64,000 nucleotides of DNA from Luteimonas rhizosphaerae (GTDB lineage: Bacteria; Pseudomonadota; Gammaproteobacteria; Xanthomonadales; Xanthomonadaceae): positions 248,001-312,000 of the forward strand of contig NZ_NRQR01000020.1 in assembly GCF_002849595.1 (NCBI RefSeq), given 5' to 3'. Under the pieces are notes generated by a model that did not search any database, was not told where the DNA came from, and was given only the letters and a program-made list of their open reading frames with translations. Position 1 is the first letter of the stretch, and every line of letters starts with the position of its first letter. The position numbers and the translations under genes were made by a program. This document shows, one piece after another, positions 17,360-28,694 of the stretch.

Positions 17360-18432
17360 CGCCGCGCGATCCCGATGCACTGACCCCGGAAGAGCGCGAT
17401 CTGGCCGCGCGTCTGTCGACGGGCGATCTGCCGCTGCCGTCGGCTGCGCTGGATGCGTCGATCCTCGCGGCGGCGCGTGCCGCCGTTGCCCCCGGCGCCG
17501 TCGCAGGCACGCACGCCGATCCTGTCGATGTGCCCGTGGCGTCGCCGCGCCCGCGCGTGGCGTCGGCTGCGGACAGGCGTCGGCGCTGGCCGTTCGGCGT
17601 CGGCATCGCCGCCTCGCTGCTGGTCGCGATCGGCATCGCGTGGCAACTGCGGCCGGTGCCGGAATCGGCTGGAGCCGCGGTGTCGGAGATGCCGGCCGCG
17701 TCTTCCCGGGGGCGTCAGGCAGCGCCGATCGCAGCGCCTTCGCCTGCTGGCGAAATCGCGACCGACGACAGTGCGGCGCCGGCACCGGGCACCGCTCCGC
17801 AGGCGCGGACGCCGGGCGCGCCCGTCGAGACATCCAACGCCCCGACGCCGGTCGAAGACCCTGCACCGACCGTCGCGACGCTGGCCGAACCCGCACCTGC
17901 CGCCGATTCCACGCCGGCGCCCGTTGCCGATACGGGCGTGCGCGAACGCGCCTCTCTGCCTACCGACGACAGTTCGAATCTCGATACCACGCCGCAGTCC
18001 GTCCCCCTGCCGCCGCCGCAGTCCACCGCGCTCGGTAACCGCGCCGTCGTCGCCCCGGCGACCCGGCCTGCGCCGCCACCGCCTGCACCGCCTGCACCGC
18101 CAGCGCCCGCGTCGCCAGCGCCGGAGGCGTCCGCCCGCGCCGCGGACCTGCGGACGTCCGGTGCACGTCCTTCGCCGGCGCGTCCCGAAACGCGCCGCCT
18201 CGACCGCCTGCAGGACGCGACCGGCGCGCAGGCCGACCGCGCCTTCGAACCCGATCACGACGAGCCGCCCGCGACGGCGGATTCCCCCGAGTTCCGCACC
18301 GCCTGGCTGGCCCGCGTGCGCGAGCTGCTGGACGCCGGCGAGATCGACGCCGCGCGCGCGAGTCTCACCGAGTTCCACCGCCGTCATCCGCAGGCCGAGC
18401 TGCCCGCCGACCTGCGCGCGTTGATCGAATGA
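17356..18432 (+). CDS. Single-pass, Pro/Ala-rich protein, probable anti-sigma factor
   Basis: A 358-residue protein with a cytoplasmic N-terminus of about 75 residues, one membrane helix near 78-93 (FGVGIAASLLVAIGIAW), a long low-complexity Pro/Ala/Thr periplasmic linker (about 100-270), and a helical C-terminus with WLARVRELLDAGEIDAARASL. Translation is coupled to the ECF sigma gene, and this topology is that of an anti-sigma partner, although no canonical zinc HxxxCxxC motif is present. Its stop overlaps the start of the YigZ-like gene. Function is inferred from topology and context only. Confidence 0.65.
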   Translation: MTPRDPDALTPEERDLAARLSTGDLPLPSAALDASILAAARAAVAPGAVAGTHADPVDVPVASPRPRVASAADRRRRWPFGVGIAASLLVAIGIAWQLRPVPESAGAAVSEMPAASSRGRQAAPIAAPSPAGEIATDDSAAPAPGTAPQARTPGAPVETSNAPTPVEDPAPTVATLAEPAPAADSTPAPVADTGVRERASLPTDDSSNLDTTPQSVPLPPPQSTALGNRAVVAPATRPAPPPPAPPAPPAPASPAPEASARAADLRTSGARPSPARPETRRLDRLQDATGAQADRAFEPDHDEPPATADSPEFRTAWLARVRELLDAGEIDAARASLTEFHRRHPQAELPADLRALIE

Positions 18433-19018
18433 CCTTGGCGACCCTGGCCGCGCCGGCCACGCATGCGCTGGACGTCAAGCACAGCCGGTTCGTCGCGCAC
18501 GCCGCGGCCGTCGACGCGCCCGACGACGTGCAGGCCTTCCTGCAGGCGGTGCATGTCGCCGATGCGACGCACAACTGCTGGGCGTGGCGCATCGGCGACC
18601 AGTACCGCTCCAGCGACGATGGCGAACCCGCCGGCACCGCCGGTCGTCCGATTCTCGCCGCGATCGACGGCCAGGGCTTCGACCGCGTCGCGGTCGTCGT
18701 GGTGCGCTGGTACGGCGGCATCAAGCTCGGCGCGGGTGGCCTGGTGCGCGCCTACGGCGGCTGTGCGGCCGAATGCCTGCGTACCGCAGCGCGGCAGCCG
18801 CTGATCGACACCGCGACGCTGCAACTGCATGCGCCGTTCGACGATCTGGGCGCGGTCCATGTCGCGATCGCGGCGAACGGCGCGCAGCGCCTCGACGAAC
18901 GTTTCGATTCCGACGGCGTCCACCTCACGCTCCAGCTGCCCGTCGACGATGTCGACGCCTTGAAAATCCGGCTGCGCGATGCCACACGCAACCGGGTCCA
19001 GTTCGACGAATCCCCCTG

Positions 19019-19019
<1 letters not shown>
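18429..19019 (+). CDS. yigZ: YigZ/IMPACT family protein (UPF0029)
   Basis: A 196-residue member of the YigZ/IMPACT family. The signature DDGEPAGTAGRPIL lies at about residues 59-72, followed by VVVVRWYGGIKLGAGGLVRAYG. The N-terminal domain resembles ribosomal S5 domain 2, and the family is proposed to act near translation; a precise activity is not settled. It is coupled to the upstream gene (ATGA) and its stop overlaps the ABC transporter start (TGATG), so it is a middle cistron of the sigma operon. Confidence 0.88.
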
Positions 19020-20797
<1,778 letters not shown>

Positions 20798-20873
20798 GCG
20801 GATTCCGCGTCACCTGCGGACACGCGCTGGCACGACGGAATTTGCAGGAGTCGCTTCATCGCGCAAGCGGCGC

Positions 20874-22340
20874 CTACAGCGACCGCGACGCGTACCGCGT
20901 GTCCGCAGTCCCTTGCAGCGATCCCGCCGCGTGCGCCACGGCATGCCGCAACATCGCCGGCGCGATGTAACGGCGGTGCACGCCGCTGATGGCGGCCATG
21001 TAGAGCCGGCCGAACAGATTGCGCGTGCGCACGCGGGTTGCCATCGTGCAGACCAGCGTGCCGTCGGCGCCGGCGCGCACGCCGATGCAGGTGCGGAACA
21101 TCAGGTGCCGGTCGTCGGCGCCGAGCAGCACTTCCACCCGGCGTCCATCGGGGCTGCAGCGCTCGGCCAGGATCGGATGGCGACCCGCGAATGTCAGCGG
21201 CGCATCGCCCGACAGCAGCGACGACGCCGGGCAGCCGAGCGGCGACGTGCGCAGGCCGGCAGGCCGCACCAGCACGTTGCGCAGCGCCATGAGCCGCGAG
21301 ACGCCGTCGGGCGGATTCTCGACGAAACCGGCCAGCAGGCGGTCCATGACGACAGCCGGTGTCGCGCCTCCGCAGGCCGCGACGCCCAGCTGCAGCGCGA
21401 CCTGGTCCTCGTGCGCGATGCGGCCGGGCAGCTGCGTCTGCAGCAACGCGTCCGCATCGACCGCGCCGGAGACCACCGCGCGCCCGCCGCCGTTGTCGGC
21501 GCGGAAGCCTGCGGCAGCGCGGCGTGCGGCGAGGCTCGCCCGCAGCCGTCCCATCGCGGCCCGCAGCGCCGTGCAACACCGCGCGGCAATCGATGCCGGC
21601 GGCGCATGCAGCGACAGTGCCGTGGTGGCGATCGACGCGGGATCGCGCCAGGCCACGTCGAGCAGTGCCTGCACGGACGGTGGCAGCACTTCGGTCAACG
21701 CGGGAATGTCGGCGGTGTTGCCGAGCACGCGTGCCTGCGTCGCGGCGTCCAGACCGCCGGCGGTTTCGTCGGGATGGCAGGACAGTGCGAACAGCGTCGG
21801 ATGCGGGCCGTGCGGACGCGCCGCGATGAACTGGTGCCACGTGCCGCCGCCGAAGCGCACCGAAAACAGGCAATCCGGCGGCACTTCGACCACATGCAGG
21901 GCGTCGAGAAACGCGCGTGGATCCGCGTCGATCTGCGCCTGCGATGCGGTCGAGAACCGCAGGTGCGCCCCGGCGCTGCCCGACACCGCGGTGAACATGC
22001 GGGTGCCGGCGTGGCGATGGAAGGGATGGCCGCCGGCGCCGACGCCGAAGGTGTACAGCGACGACGGATCGCCGCGCGCGAGATCCATCGCGCCGATCCG
22101 CGTCGACGGTTCGTCGAGCGCATCGACGAAGGCCGGATGCGCCTGCTGCCGCCGCAAGGCGTCGCCGATCACCGCGTCGCCCTGCCCCGGCGCGAACTGG
22201 GCGATCAGCGTGACTTCGACCGGCAGCCCGCCGCAGTACGACGGCAGCCGCACCGACGGAAATGTCGCCGAGGGGCGAAGCGCGGTGAACGCGGCGCGCG
22301 TACCGGTTCGCCGCGCGACCTCGCCGGCCAGCGCGCTCAC
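20874..22340 (-). CDS. Cupin-like plus DUF2867-like two-domain protein
   Basis: A 488-residue protein of unknown function. The N-terminal part (about 25-190) resembles a cupin: HPFHRHAGTRMFTAVSG carries possible metal His residues, and VRFGGGTWHQF a further His. The C-terminal part (about 310-480) resembles DUF2867, with MALRNVLVRPAGLRTSPLG, DRHLMFRT and NLFGRLYMAAISGVHRR. The start is taken as the GTG at 22340, overlapping the stop of the ArsR-like gene. It is the only clear target gene of that regulator. A low-salt-bridge lipid or polyketide-related role has been suggested for neither half, so none is claimed. Confidence 0.6.
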   Translation of the reverse strand: MSALAGEVARRTGTRAAFTALRPSATFPSVRLPSYCGGLPVEVTLIAQFAPGQGDAVIGDALRRQQAHPAFVDALDEPSTRIGAMDLARGDPSSLYTFGVGAGGHPFHRHAGTRMFTAVSGSAGAHLRFSTASQAQIDADPRAFLDALHVVEVPPDCLFSVRFGGGTWHQFIAARPHGPHPTLFALSCHPDETAGGLDAATQARVLGNTADIPALTEVLPPSVQALLDVAWRDPASIATTALSLHAPPASIAARCCTALRAAMGRLRASLAARRAAAGFRADNGGGRAVVSGAVDADALLQTQLPGRIAHEDQVALQLGVAACGGATPAVVMDRLLAGFVENPPDGVSRLMALRNVLVRPAGLRTSPLGCPASSLLSGDAPLTFAGRHPILAERCSPDGRRVEVLLGADDRHLMFRTCIGVRAGADGTLVCTMATRVRTRNLFGRLYMAAISGVHRRYIAPAMLRHAVAHAAGSLQGTADTRYASRSL

Positions 22341-22639
22341 GCGGCGCCGCCCTTGCGACGCTCGCGCTTGAGTGGACCTGCGACCGGGCACACCTCCGCC
22401 GCCCAGGCGAAGACCGTGTTCGCGAGCCGATCGGGCACCAGGCGGAAGAACACGAACTGGCCACGCTTTTCGCGCTCGATCAGGCCGGCTTCTTCGAGCA
22501 CACGCAGGTGTCCGGACAAGGCCGGCTTGCTGAACTCGAAGCGTGCGCCGATCTCGCCCGCGGTCAGTTCGCCGGCGTTGAGATAGGCCAGGATCTGGCG
22601 GCGTGGTGTCGAGGCGAGGGCTTCGAAGACCCGTTCCAT
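22337..22639 (-). CDS. ArsR-family winged-helix regulator (SdpR-like)
   Basis: A 100-residue winged-helix repressor starting MERVFEALASTPRRQILAYL. The recognition helix is FEFSKPALSGHLRVLEEAG and the wing EREKRGQFVFFRL. The Cys-rich metal site of ArsR/SmtB sensors is absent, so this is more like the SdpR/autorepressor group that does not bind metal. A perfect 16-base palindrome lies 12 bases upstream of the start codon. It is coupled to the downstream cupin-DUF2867 gene by a start/stop overlap, which makes that gene its likely target together with its own gene. Confidence 0.88.
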   Translation of the reverse strand: MERVFEALASTPRRQILAYLNAGELTAGEIGARFEFSKPALSGHLRVLEEAGLIEREKRGQFVFFRLVPDRLANTVFAWAAEVCPVAGPLKRERRKGGAA

Positions 22640-22651
22640 GGCGGCATCCAG

Positions 22652-22667
22652 TTAACTAATTAGTTAA
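22652..22667. promoter_or_regulatory. Perfect palindromic operator for the ArsR-like regulator
   Basis: TTAACTAATTAGTTAA is a perfect 16-base inverted repeat in an otherwise G+C-rich region, 12 bases from the ArsR-family start. It fits a dimeric winged-helix autorepressor site and overlaps the likely core promoter. Confidence 0.7.
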
Positions 22668-22788
22668 TTAATGACACCCTTGCATGACGTCGTCAACCCG
22701 GCGGCGTGCAGCCGCGCGCCCTGCCCCCTCCCGACGCGCAGGCACGACACGCGCACACGTGGCCGCCGGGGACGCCCCGCGCGAGGGG

Positions 22789-24060
22789 TCAGCCGGTCTG
22801 GAGCGCACTGGACGACGACGCCGTCCGATCGGACGTGGGCGACGCCGCGAGCGCATCGATGAAGCCCGGCGCCAGCGCCAGCGCGCCGAACGCGCCGTGC
22901 TGCGTGCCACTGAGCACCCGCAACATGTGCCCGCGTCCGCCCGGCAGATTCCCCATCGGCCGGAACGCGATGTCGCGCGCCTTGGCGATCACGTCGCGCT
23001 CGGACTGGAACACCGGCGTCAGCCAGCGACTCCAGAACTGGTAGATCGCCACGTGCCGGCGACGCACCCGGGCGTAGGTCGCCAACGCGTCCGGCAATGC
23101 GTCCGCGCGCAGTGCATCGCGCAGGGCTTCGGCATCGAGCAGCGCCATGTTGACCCCCTGCCCCAGCTGCGGACTCATCGCATGCGCGGCGTCGCCGAGC
23201 AGGACCCAGCGGCCGCGATGCCACTGCGTCAGCGTGACGTCGCGATAGGTCGCGCGCGCCAGTTGCGCGTGCGTGGTCGTCGCGTCGAGCAGGTGCGCGG
23301 CCTCCGGCCAGATCGAGGTCACCGTGTCGCGCCAGTGGTCGAGCGCAGCCGACTGCCAGCCGTCGAATGCGGCGACCGGCAGGCTCCAGAAGAAACTCAG
23401 CCGCGGCGTGGCGTCGCCCGGCCGCGTGCCGACCGGCAGCAGGCCGATCATCCGCCGCGCCGCGACGTAGCGCTGGCGCAGCGCGTTGAGGTGCGGCCAG
23501 TCGCCGGCCTCGAGCAGGCACCACAACGCGCCCCAGGGATAGACCGCGTCGCGTCGCACCCCGCCGAGCGCGCCGCGCAGACGCGACGCCGCACCATCTG
23601 CCGCGAGCACCAGATCGAAGGGGCCGTGCCGATGCCCGTCGGCATCGCGCAGCCAGCGGTCGTCCGCCGCGTCCGGACCGTCGATGGTCACGCCGGCGCG
23701 CAGCCGCACACCGTCGCCACGCGCCTGGTCGAGAATCGAGAACAGTGCCCCGCGCTGCATGCCGAGACCGCACAGCCGCGGATCCAGTCCGGCATACCGC
23801 ATGTCCATGACCGCGCGACCGCAGGGCGTGTCGCCATACAGGCGTTCGACGCGCGCGCCGTGCGCCAGCACTGCATCCAGCAGCCCCATGCGCCACAGCA
23901 CCTGCAGACCGGTCGGCTGCAGCAGGAACCCGGCACCGACCGGTCCGGGCGACGCAGCGCGCTCGAACACCTCGACCCGATGTCCGTCGCGCGCGAGCAG
24001 CACCGCCGCGGCCTGTCCGGCCGTGCCGTAACCGACGATGGCGATGCGCAGTGGCGTCAT
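22789..24060 (-). CDS. FAD-dependent monooxygenase (PHBH/UbiH-type fold)
   Basis: A 423-residue group A flavin monooxygenase. The dinucleotide-binding motif is IAIVGYGTAGQAAAVLL near residues 6-22, a DG-type segment VLAADGAASRLR lies near 160, and the second FAD motif LLGDAAHAMSPQLGQG near 285. The start at 24060 follows GGAG by 8 bases. Such enzymes hydroxylate aromatic substrates, quinones or antibiotics; the substrate is unclear. A short promoter region with the ArsR palindrome separates it from the neighbouring regulator, but their transcription may be independent. Confidence 0.85.
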   Translation of the reverse strand: MTPLRIAIVGYGTAGQAAAVLLARDGHRVEVFERAASPGPVGAGFLLQPTGLQVLWRMGLLDAVLAHGARVERLYGDTPCGRAVMDMRYAGLDPRLCGLGMQRGALFSILDQARGDGVRLRAGVTIDGPDAADDRWLRDADGHRHGPFDLVLAADGAASRLRGALGGVRRDAVYPWGALWCLLEAGDWPHLNALRQRYVAARRMIGLLPVGTRPGDATPRLSFFWSLPVAAFDGWQSAALDHWRDTVTSIWPEAAHLLDATTTHAQLARATYRDVTLTQWHRGRWVLLGDAAHAMSPQLGQGVNMALLDAEALRDALRADALPDALATYARVRRRHVAIYQFWSRWLTPVFQSERDVIAKARDIAFRPMGNLPGGRGHMLRVLSGTQHGAFGALALAPGFIDALAASPTSDRTASSSSALQTG

Positions 24061-24136
24061 GGGAGCTCCGGACCGGGTCGCCAGCATACCGGCGCATGCG
24101 TTGGGCCGGCAGCGACCGAAGCGCGCGCCCGCAATG

Positions 24137-24166
24137 CGAAGGGCCGCCCTGTTGCCGGGGCGGCCC
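24137..24166 (-). terminator. Terminator hairpin of the RND operon
   Basis: An 11-bp stem, AAGGGCCGCCC with GGGCGGCCCTT, about 24 bases after the RND stop codon on the minus strand. It has no long T tract; it lies between the RND operon and the monooxygenase. Confidence 0.65.
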
Positions 24167-24189
24167 TTGCTGGTCGAACGTGATGGCGA

Positions 24190-27100
24190 TCAGTGCGCCG
24201 GTCGTTCGTCGCCGTCCTGTTCCAGCCGGCCATCGCGCTCGCGTGCCGCCTCCAGACGCGGATCCGGCTCGTCGAGTTTGTCGCCCAGCACGCGCCGCAC
24301 GATGATGAAGAACACCGGGATCAGCAGCAGGCCGAGGAAGGTCGCGAACAGCATGCCGCCGATGACGCCGGTGGCGAGCGCATGACGTGCGCTGGAACCC
24401 GCGCCGCTCGACAGCGCCATCGGCGTGACGCCCATGATGAAGGCGAACGAGGTCATCAGGATCGGCCGGAAGCGCAGGTTCGCCGCGTCCACCGTCGCGT
24501 CGCGCAGCGTCTTGCCTTCCTTGTACTGCTGCACGGCGAATTCCACGATCAGGATCGCGTTCTTCGCCGCAAGACCAATGACCGTCACCATGCCGATCTT
24601 GAAGAAGATGTCGTTCGACAGGCCCGGACGCAGCATCGTGAACAGCACTGCGCCGAGGATGCCCAGCGGCACGACCAGCAACACCGCGACCGGAATCGAC
24701 CAGCTCTCGTAGAGCGCCGCCAGACACAGGAACACCACGACCACCGACAGCAGCAACAGCAGTGTCGCCGTGTTGCCCGCGATGATCTCCTGGTAGGACA
24801 TGCCCGCCCAGTCGTAGCCGAACCCTTCCGGCAGTTCGTTCTCGACGATCTCTTCCATTGCGGCCATCGCCTCACCCGTACTGCGACCGGGCGCCTGCGA
24901 GCCGACGATGTTGATCGCCGAATAGCCGTTGTAACGCGTCAGCGACGGCGTGCTGGCGCCCCACTCCGGCGTCACCACCGTGCTCAGCGGAATCATCGTG
25001 CGGGAACCGTCGGGATTGGTGCCGTCCGCGCTCGGTGTGTAGAACCGGCCGATCGAACCCGGGTCGGTGCGGTACTGCGCATCGGCCTGCATGTTGACGC
25101 GCTTGATGCGGCCGTCGGACACGTAGTCGTTGACGTAGACCGGCGCCAGCATCAGCTGGATCGCGCCGTAGATGTCGGTGATCGACAGCCCCATCGACTG
25201 CGCCTGGACGCGGTCGACGTTCAACTGCAGCTGCGGCGCGTCTTCCAGCGTGTTCGGGCGCACGCCCTGCAGCACGTCGGTCTTCTGCGCGGCCGCGCCC
25301 AGCAGCTGGTTGCGGGCCTGCTGCAGCGCCGCGTTGCCGGCGCCGGTGCGGTCCTGCAGGTACATGTCGAAGCCGCCGAACTGGCCCAGGCCCTGCACGG
25401 TCGGCAGGTTCACGACGAAGATGGTCGCGTCCTGCACGCCCTGCAGTGCGCCGTTGGCCTCGCCCAGGAACTGGTTGATGTCGGCGTCGCGCTCGCCCCA
25501 GTCCTTGAGCTTGATGAAGCCCATGCCGACGTTCTCGCCCTGGCCGACGAAGCTGAAGCCCGCGACCTGCAGCATCGCCTCGTACGAGGGGTTCTGCTCC
25601 AGGCGTGCACGCACGTCCTCGAACACCGCGTTGGTGCGCTGCAGGGTCGCGCCCGGCGGCAGCTGCACGATGGCCAGCGCATAGCCCTGGTCTTCCTCGG
25701 GCACGAAGCTGCTGGGCAGCTTGATGTAGAGGAAGCCGCAGACCACGCACAGCACCACGAACACCGCCATCCAACGCGGCGCGTGCCGCACGGCGCTGCC
25801 GATGTGGCCGACGTAGGTCCGGTTGACCTTGTCGTAGTACTTGTTGAACGTGCGGACGACGACATTGCTCTTGCGCTCGCCGGGCGGCGCGTGCTGCTTG
25901 AGGAAGGTCGCGCACAACGCCGGGGTGAAGCCCAGCGCGAGGAACGCCGAGAAGCCCATCGCGACCGCGATCGTGATCGCGAACTGCTTGTAGATCTCGC
26001 CCGAGGCGCCACCCTGCAGCGCGCTGGGAATGAACACCGCGGCCAGCACGACGGTGATCGCGACGACGGCGCCGGTGATCTGGTCCATCGCTTTCAGCGT
26101 GGCCTCGCGTGGCGGCAGGTGTTCCTCCGCCATGATGCGTTCGACGTTCTCGATGACGACGATCGCGTCGTCGACCACGATGCCGATCGCCAGCACCATC
26201 GCGAACAGGGTCAGCTGGTTGATCGTGTAGCCGAGCATGCTCAGGCCGAGGAAGGTGCCGAGCAGTGCGATCGGGATGACCAGCGTCGGGATGATCGTCG
26301 CGCGCAGGTTCTGCAGGAACAGCAGCATCACCAGGAACACGAGGACCACCGCCTCGATCAGGGTCACGATGACTTCCTGGATCGACAGCGTCACGAACGT
26401 CGTCGTGTCGTAGGGCTTGAACCACTCGATGCCCTGCGGGAACGAGGGCTGCAGCTCGTCCATGCGCGCCTCGACGGCGCTGGCCACGGTCAGCGCGTTG
26501 GCGCCGGGCAGCAGCTGGATCGCGAACGCACCGGTCGGCTGGCCGTTGTACTTGGTGTCGAACCCGTAGCCCGACGCACCGATCGCCACGCGCGCGACGT
26601 CCTTCAGGCGCACGGTGGCGCCTTCGCTGTCGGCGCGCAGGATGATGTTCTCGAACTGCTCGGGCGTGCTGAAGCGGCCCTCGGCCGACACGGTCGCGGT
26701 GAAGCCCTGGCCTTCCGGCGCGGGATCGGAGCCGACAGAACCCGCGGCGAACTGCACGTTCTGCCCGCGGACCGCGGCCATCACCTCGGTCGCCGACATG
26801 CCGTAGCCCTGCAGCTGGTCCGGGTTGAGCCAGATGTTCATGGCGTACTCGGAACCGAACTGCTGGGTGCTGCCGACGCCGGGCACGCGCGCGATCTGCT
26901 CGAGCACGCGCGAGCCGATCAGGTCGTTGAGCTGGTTGCGGGTGACCGTCGGATCGTCCGACCGCAGGCCCACGACCATCAGGAAGCCGGCGTTGGCCTT
27001 GGCCACGACGACGCCCTGCTGCACCACTTCACTGGGCAGACGCGGCGTCGCCAGCGAGACCTTGTTCTGCACCTGCACCTGGGCGATGTCGGCGTCGGTG

Positions 27101-27390
27101 CCAGTCTCGAAGGTCAGCGTGACACTGGCCCGGCCCGACGAACTCGACGTCGAGCTGAAGTACAGCAGGTTGTCGATACCGGTGAGCTGCTGCTCGATGA
27201 CCTGGGTCACCGCACGCTCTGTGGTGTCGGCGCTGGCGCCGGGATAGGTCGCCGAGACGGTGACCTGCGGCGGTGCGACGCTCGGATACGACTCCACGCC
27301 CATGTTCAGCAGCGAGATCACGCCCGCGAGCGAGATCAGGATGGAGACGACCCAGGCGAAGACCGGGTGGTTGATGAAGAACTTGGGCAT
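24190..27390 (-). CDS. acrB: RND-family multidrug efflux transporter, AcrB/MexB-like
   Basis: A 1066-residue proton-driven pump subunit of the HAE1 group. It starts MPKFFINHPVFAWVVSILIS, has twelve membrane helices and two large periplasmic loops, and carries the Asp-Asp pair of helix 4 in AIGIVVDDAIVVIENVER and FTPALCATFL. The charged C-terminus is of normal length. It exports hydrophobic drugs, dyes or detergents through an outer-membrane channel. It lies immediately downstream of the adaptor gene (6 bases apart); no outer-membrane factor gene follows, so a channel elsewhere must be used. The symbol is by homology only. Confidence 0.93.
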   Translation of the reverse strand: MPKFFINHPVFAWVVSILISLAGVISLLNMGVESYPSVAPPQVTVSATYPGASADTTERAVTQVIEQQLTGIDNLLYFSSTSSSSGRASVTLTFETGTDADIAQVQVQNKVSLATPRLPSEVVQQGVVVAKANAGFLMVVGLRSDDPTVTRNQLNDLIGSRVLEQIARVPGVGSTQQFGSEYAMNIWLNPDQLQGYGMSATEVMAAVRGQNVQFAAGSVGSDPAPEGQGFTATVSAEGRFSTPEQFENIILRADSEGATVRLKDVARVAIGASGYGFDTKYNGQPTGAFAIQLLPGANALTVASAVEARMDELQPSFPQGIEWFKPYDTTTFVTLSIQEVIVTLIEAVVLVFLVMLLFLQNLRATIIPTLVIPIALLGTFLGLSMLGYTINQLTLFAMVLAIGIVVDDAIVVIENVERIMAEEHLPPREATLKAMDQITGAVVAITVVLAAVFIPSALQGGASGEIYKQFAITIAVAMGFSAFLALGFTPALCATFLKQHAPPGERKSNVVVRTFNKYYDKVNRTYVGHIGSAVRHAPRWMAVFVVLCVVCGFLYIKLPSSFVPEEDQGYALAIVQLPPGATLQRTNAVFEDVRARLEQNPSYEAMLQVAGFSFVGQGENVGMGFIKLKDWGERDADINQFLGEANGALQGVQDATIFVVNLPTVQGLGQFGGFDMYLQDRTGAGNAALQQARNQLLGAAAQKTDVLQGVRPNTLEDAPQLQLNVDRVQAQSMGLSITDIYGAIQLMLAPVYVNDYVSDGRIKRVNMQADAQYRTDPGSIGRFYTPSADGTNPDGSRTMIPLSTVVTPEWGASTPSLTRYNGYSAINIVGSQAPGRSTGEAMAAMEEIVENELPEGFGYDWAGMSYQEIIAGNTATLLLLLSVVVVFLCLAALYESWSIPVAVLLVVPLGILGAVLFTMLRPGLSNDIFFKIGMVTVIGLAAKNAILIVEFAVQQYKEGKTLRDATVDAANLRFRPILMTSFAFIMGVTPMALSSGAGSSARHALATGVIGGMLFATFLGLLLIPVFFIIVRRVLGDKLDEPDPRLEAARERDGRLEQDGDERPAH

Positions 27391-27396
27391 GGCGGA

Positions 27397-28650
27397 TCAG
27401 TCCTGCGTGTCGTTCGCAGCGGGTGCCTGGCCTGCGGCGTCCTGCGGCGGAGCCGCCGGCGCGTCTTCAGTGGTCGGTGCCGCCTCGGCATCGCCGGGGG
27501 CGCCGGCCGGTGCGGCAGCGGCGCCGGGCGCGGCCTCGTTCGCGGCCTGCTCGGGCGTCCACGGCTTGGGCGCGACGACGGCATCGGGACGCGCCTTCGG
27601 CACGCCGCTGACGATCACGCGATCCCCGGCCGCCAGCCCCTCGGTGATGACCCACTGGCCGTCCTGCGCGCGGTCGGTGCGCACCGGCTTGCGGACCACC
27701 TTGTCGCCTTCGCCCGCCACCAGCACATAGGCGGTGTTGGCATCGCGCAGCACCGCGGCCTGCGGCACCAGGAACACGCCGCTCTGCTGGCCCATGTTCG
27801 CGCGCAGCGTCACGTAGACGCCGGGCAGCAGGCGCCGGTCCGGGTTGGGGACGGTCGCACGCAGCTGGATCGCACCCGTGGCGGGATCGACGACATCACC
27901 GGAGAAGTCCAGCGTCGCCAGCTGGTCGTGGACCGAGCCGTCGGCCAGCACGATCTCGACCTGGCCGGCGCCGGTGTCGCGATCGAGCGGCAGCGCGCGG
28001 ATGCGGTTGAAATCGCCGGCGCTCATCGAGAAGTTGATGTACAGCGGATCGATCTGGTCGACGGTCGTCAGCAGGGTCGAGTCACCCTGCCCGACCAGCG
28101 CGCCTTCGGTGAGCTGCTGCTTGCCGGCGCGGCCGGAGATCGGCGCCCGCACGGTGGCGTAGCCGAGGTTGATCTGCGCGGTCTGGGTCGAGGCGCGGGC
28201 GGCCTGCAGGGCGGCGTCGGCGCTGCGCTCGGCGGCCAGGGCGTTGTCCAGATCGGCCTTGGAGATGAAGTTGGTCGGCGCCAGCTGGCGCGCGCGGTCC
28301 GCCGCGGACTTCGCGTTGACGGCATTGGCCTGCGCCTGCGCCTGCGCGCCCTGGGCGGTGCCGAGCGCGGCCTGCAGCTGCGAGGGATCGATCCGGAACA
28401 GCACGTCGCCTTCCTGTACGTCGCTGCCTTCCTCGTAGACGCGGCGTTCGAGCACGCCCGGCACGCGGGCGCGCACGTCGGCGCTGCGGAACGGCGCCAG
28501 ACGGCCCACCAGCTCCTGTTCCAGTGCCACGCTGGTCGGCTGCACCGTCAGCACGCCGACCTCGGCGGGCGGCGGTGCCCCCTGCTCGGGTTCCGGACTA
28601 CACGCGGTAAGTGCCATGGCAAGCACGGCAAGGGGCAGGATTCGACGCAT
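27397..28650 (-). CDS. acrA: RND periplasmic adaptor lipoprotein, AcrA/MexA-like
   Basis: A 417-residue membrane-fusion protein with lipoprotein signal and lipobox LTAC at residues 14-17. It contains the lipoyl-like and alpha-hairpin domains (VLERRVYEEGSDVQEGDVLF; coiled region 90-170; RAPISGRAGK) and a beta-barrel region, and ends with an Ala/Pro-rich tail of about 60 residues. It is the first gene of the adaptor-pump operon. A palindromic site at 28695-28712 lies in its upstream region. No TetR gene is adjacent. Confidence 0.92.
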   Translation of the reverse strand: MRRILPLAVLAMALTACSPEPEQGAPPPAEVGVLTVQPTSVALEQELVGRLAPFRSADVRARVPGVLERRVYEEGSDVQEGDVLFRIDPSQLQAALGTAQGAQAQAQANAVNAKSAADRARQLAPTNFISKADLDNALAAERSADAALQAARASTQTAQINLGYATVRAPISGRAGKQQLTEGALVGQGDSTLLTTVDQIDPLYINFSMSAGDFNRIRALPLDRDTGAGQVEIVLADGSVHDQLATLDFSGDVVDPATGAIQLRATVPNPDRRLLPGVYVTLRANMGQQSGVFLVPQAAVLRDANTAYVLVAGEGDKVVRKPVRTDRAQDGQWVITEGLAAGDRVIVSGVPKARPDAVVAPKPWTPEQAANEAAPGAAAAPAGAPGDAEAAPTTEDAPAAPPQDAAGQAPAANDTQD

Positions 28651-28694
28651 GGGGAGGGCCTGAATGGAGAGGTATACGGGAAGGCGGGGTATTT

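Noticed and set aside
16589..17896. N-terminal extension of the GGDEF-EAL gene past its GTG
   Set aside because: It would be antisense to the ECF sigma gene; a good Shine-Dalgarno marks the GTG at 16588.
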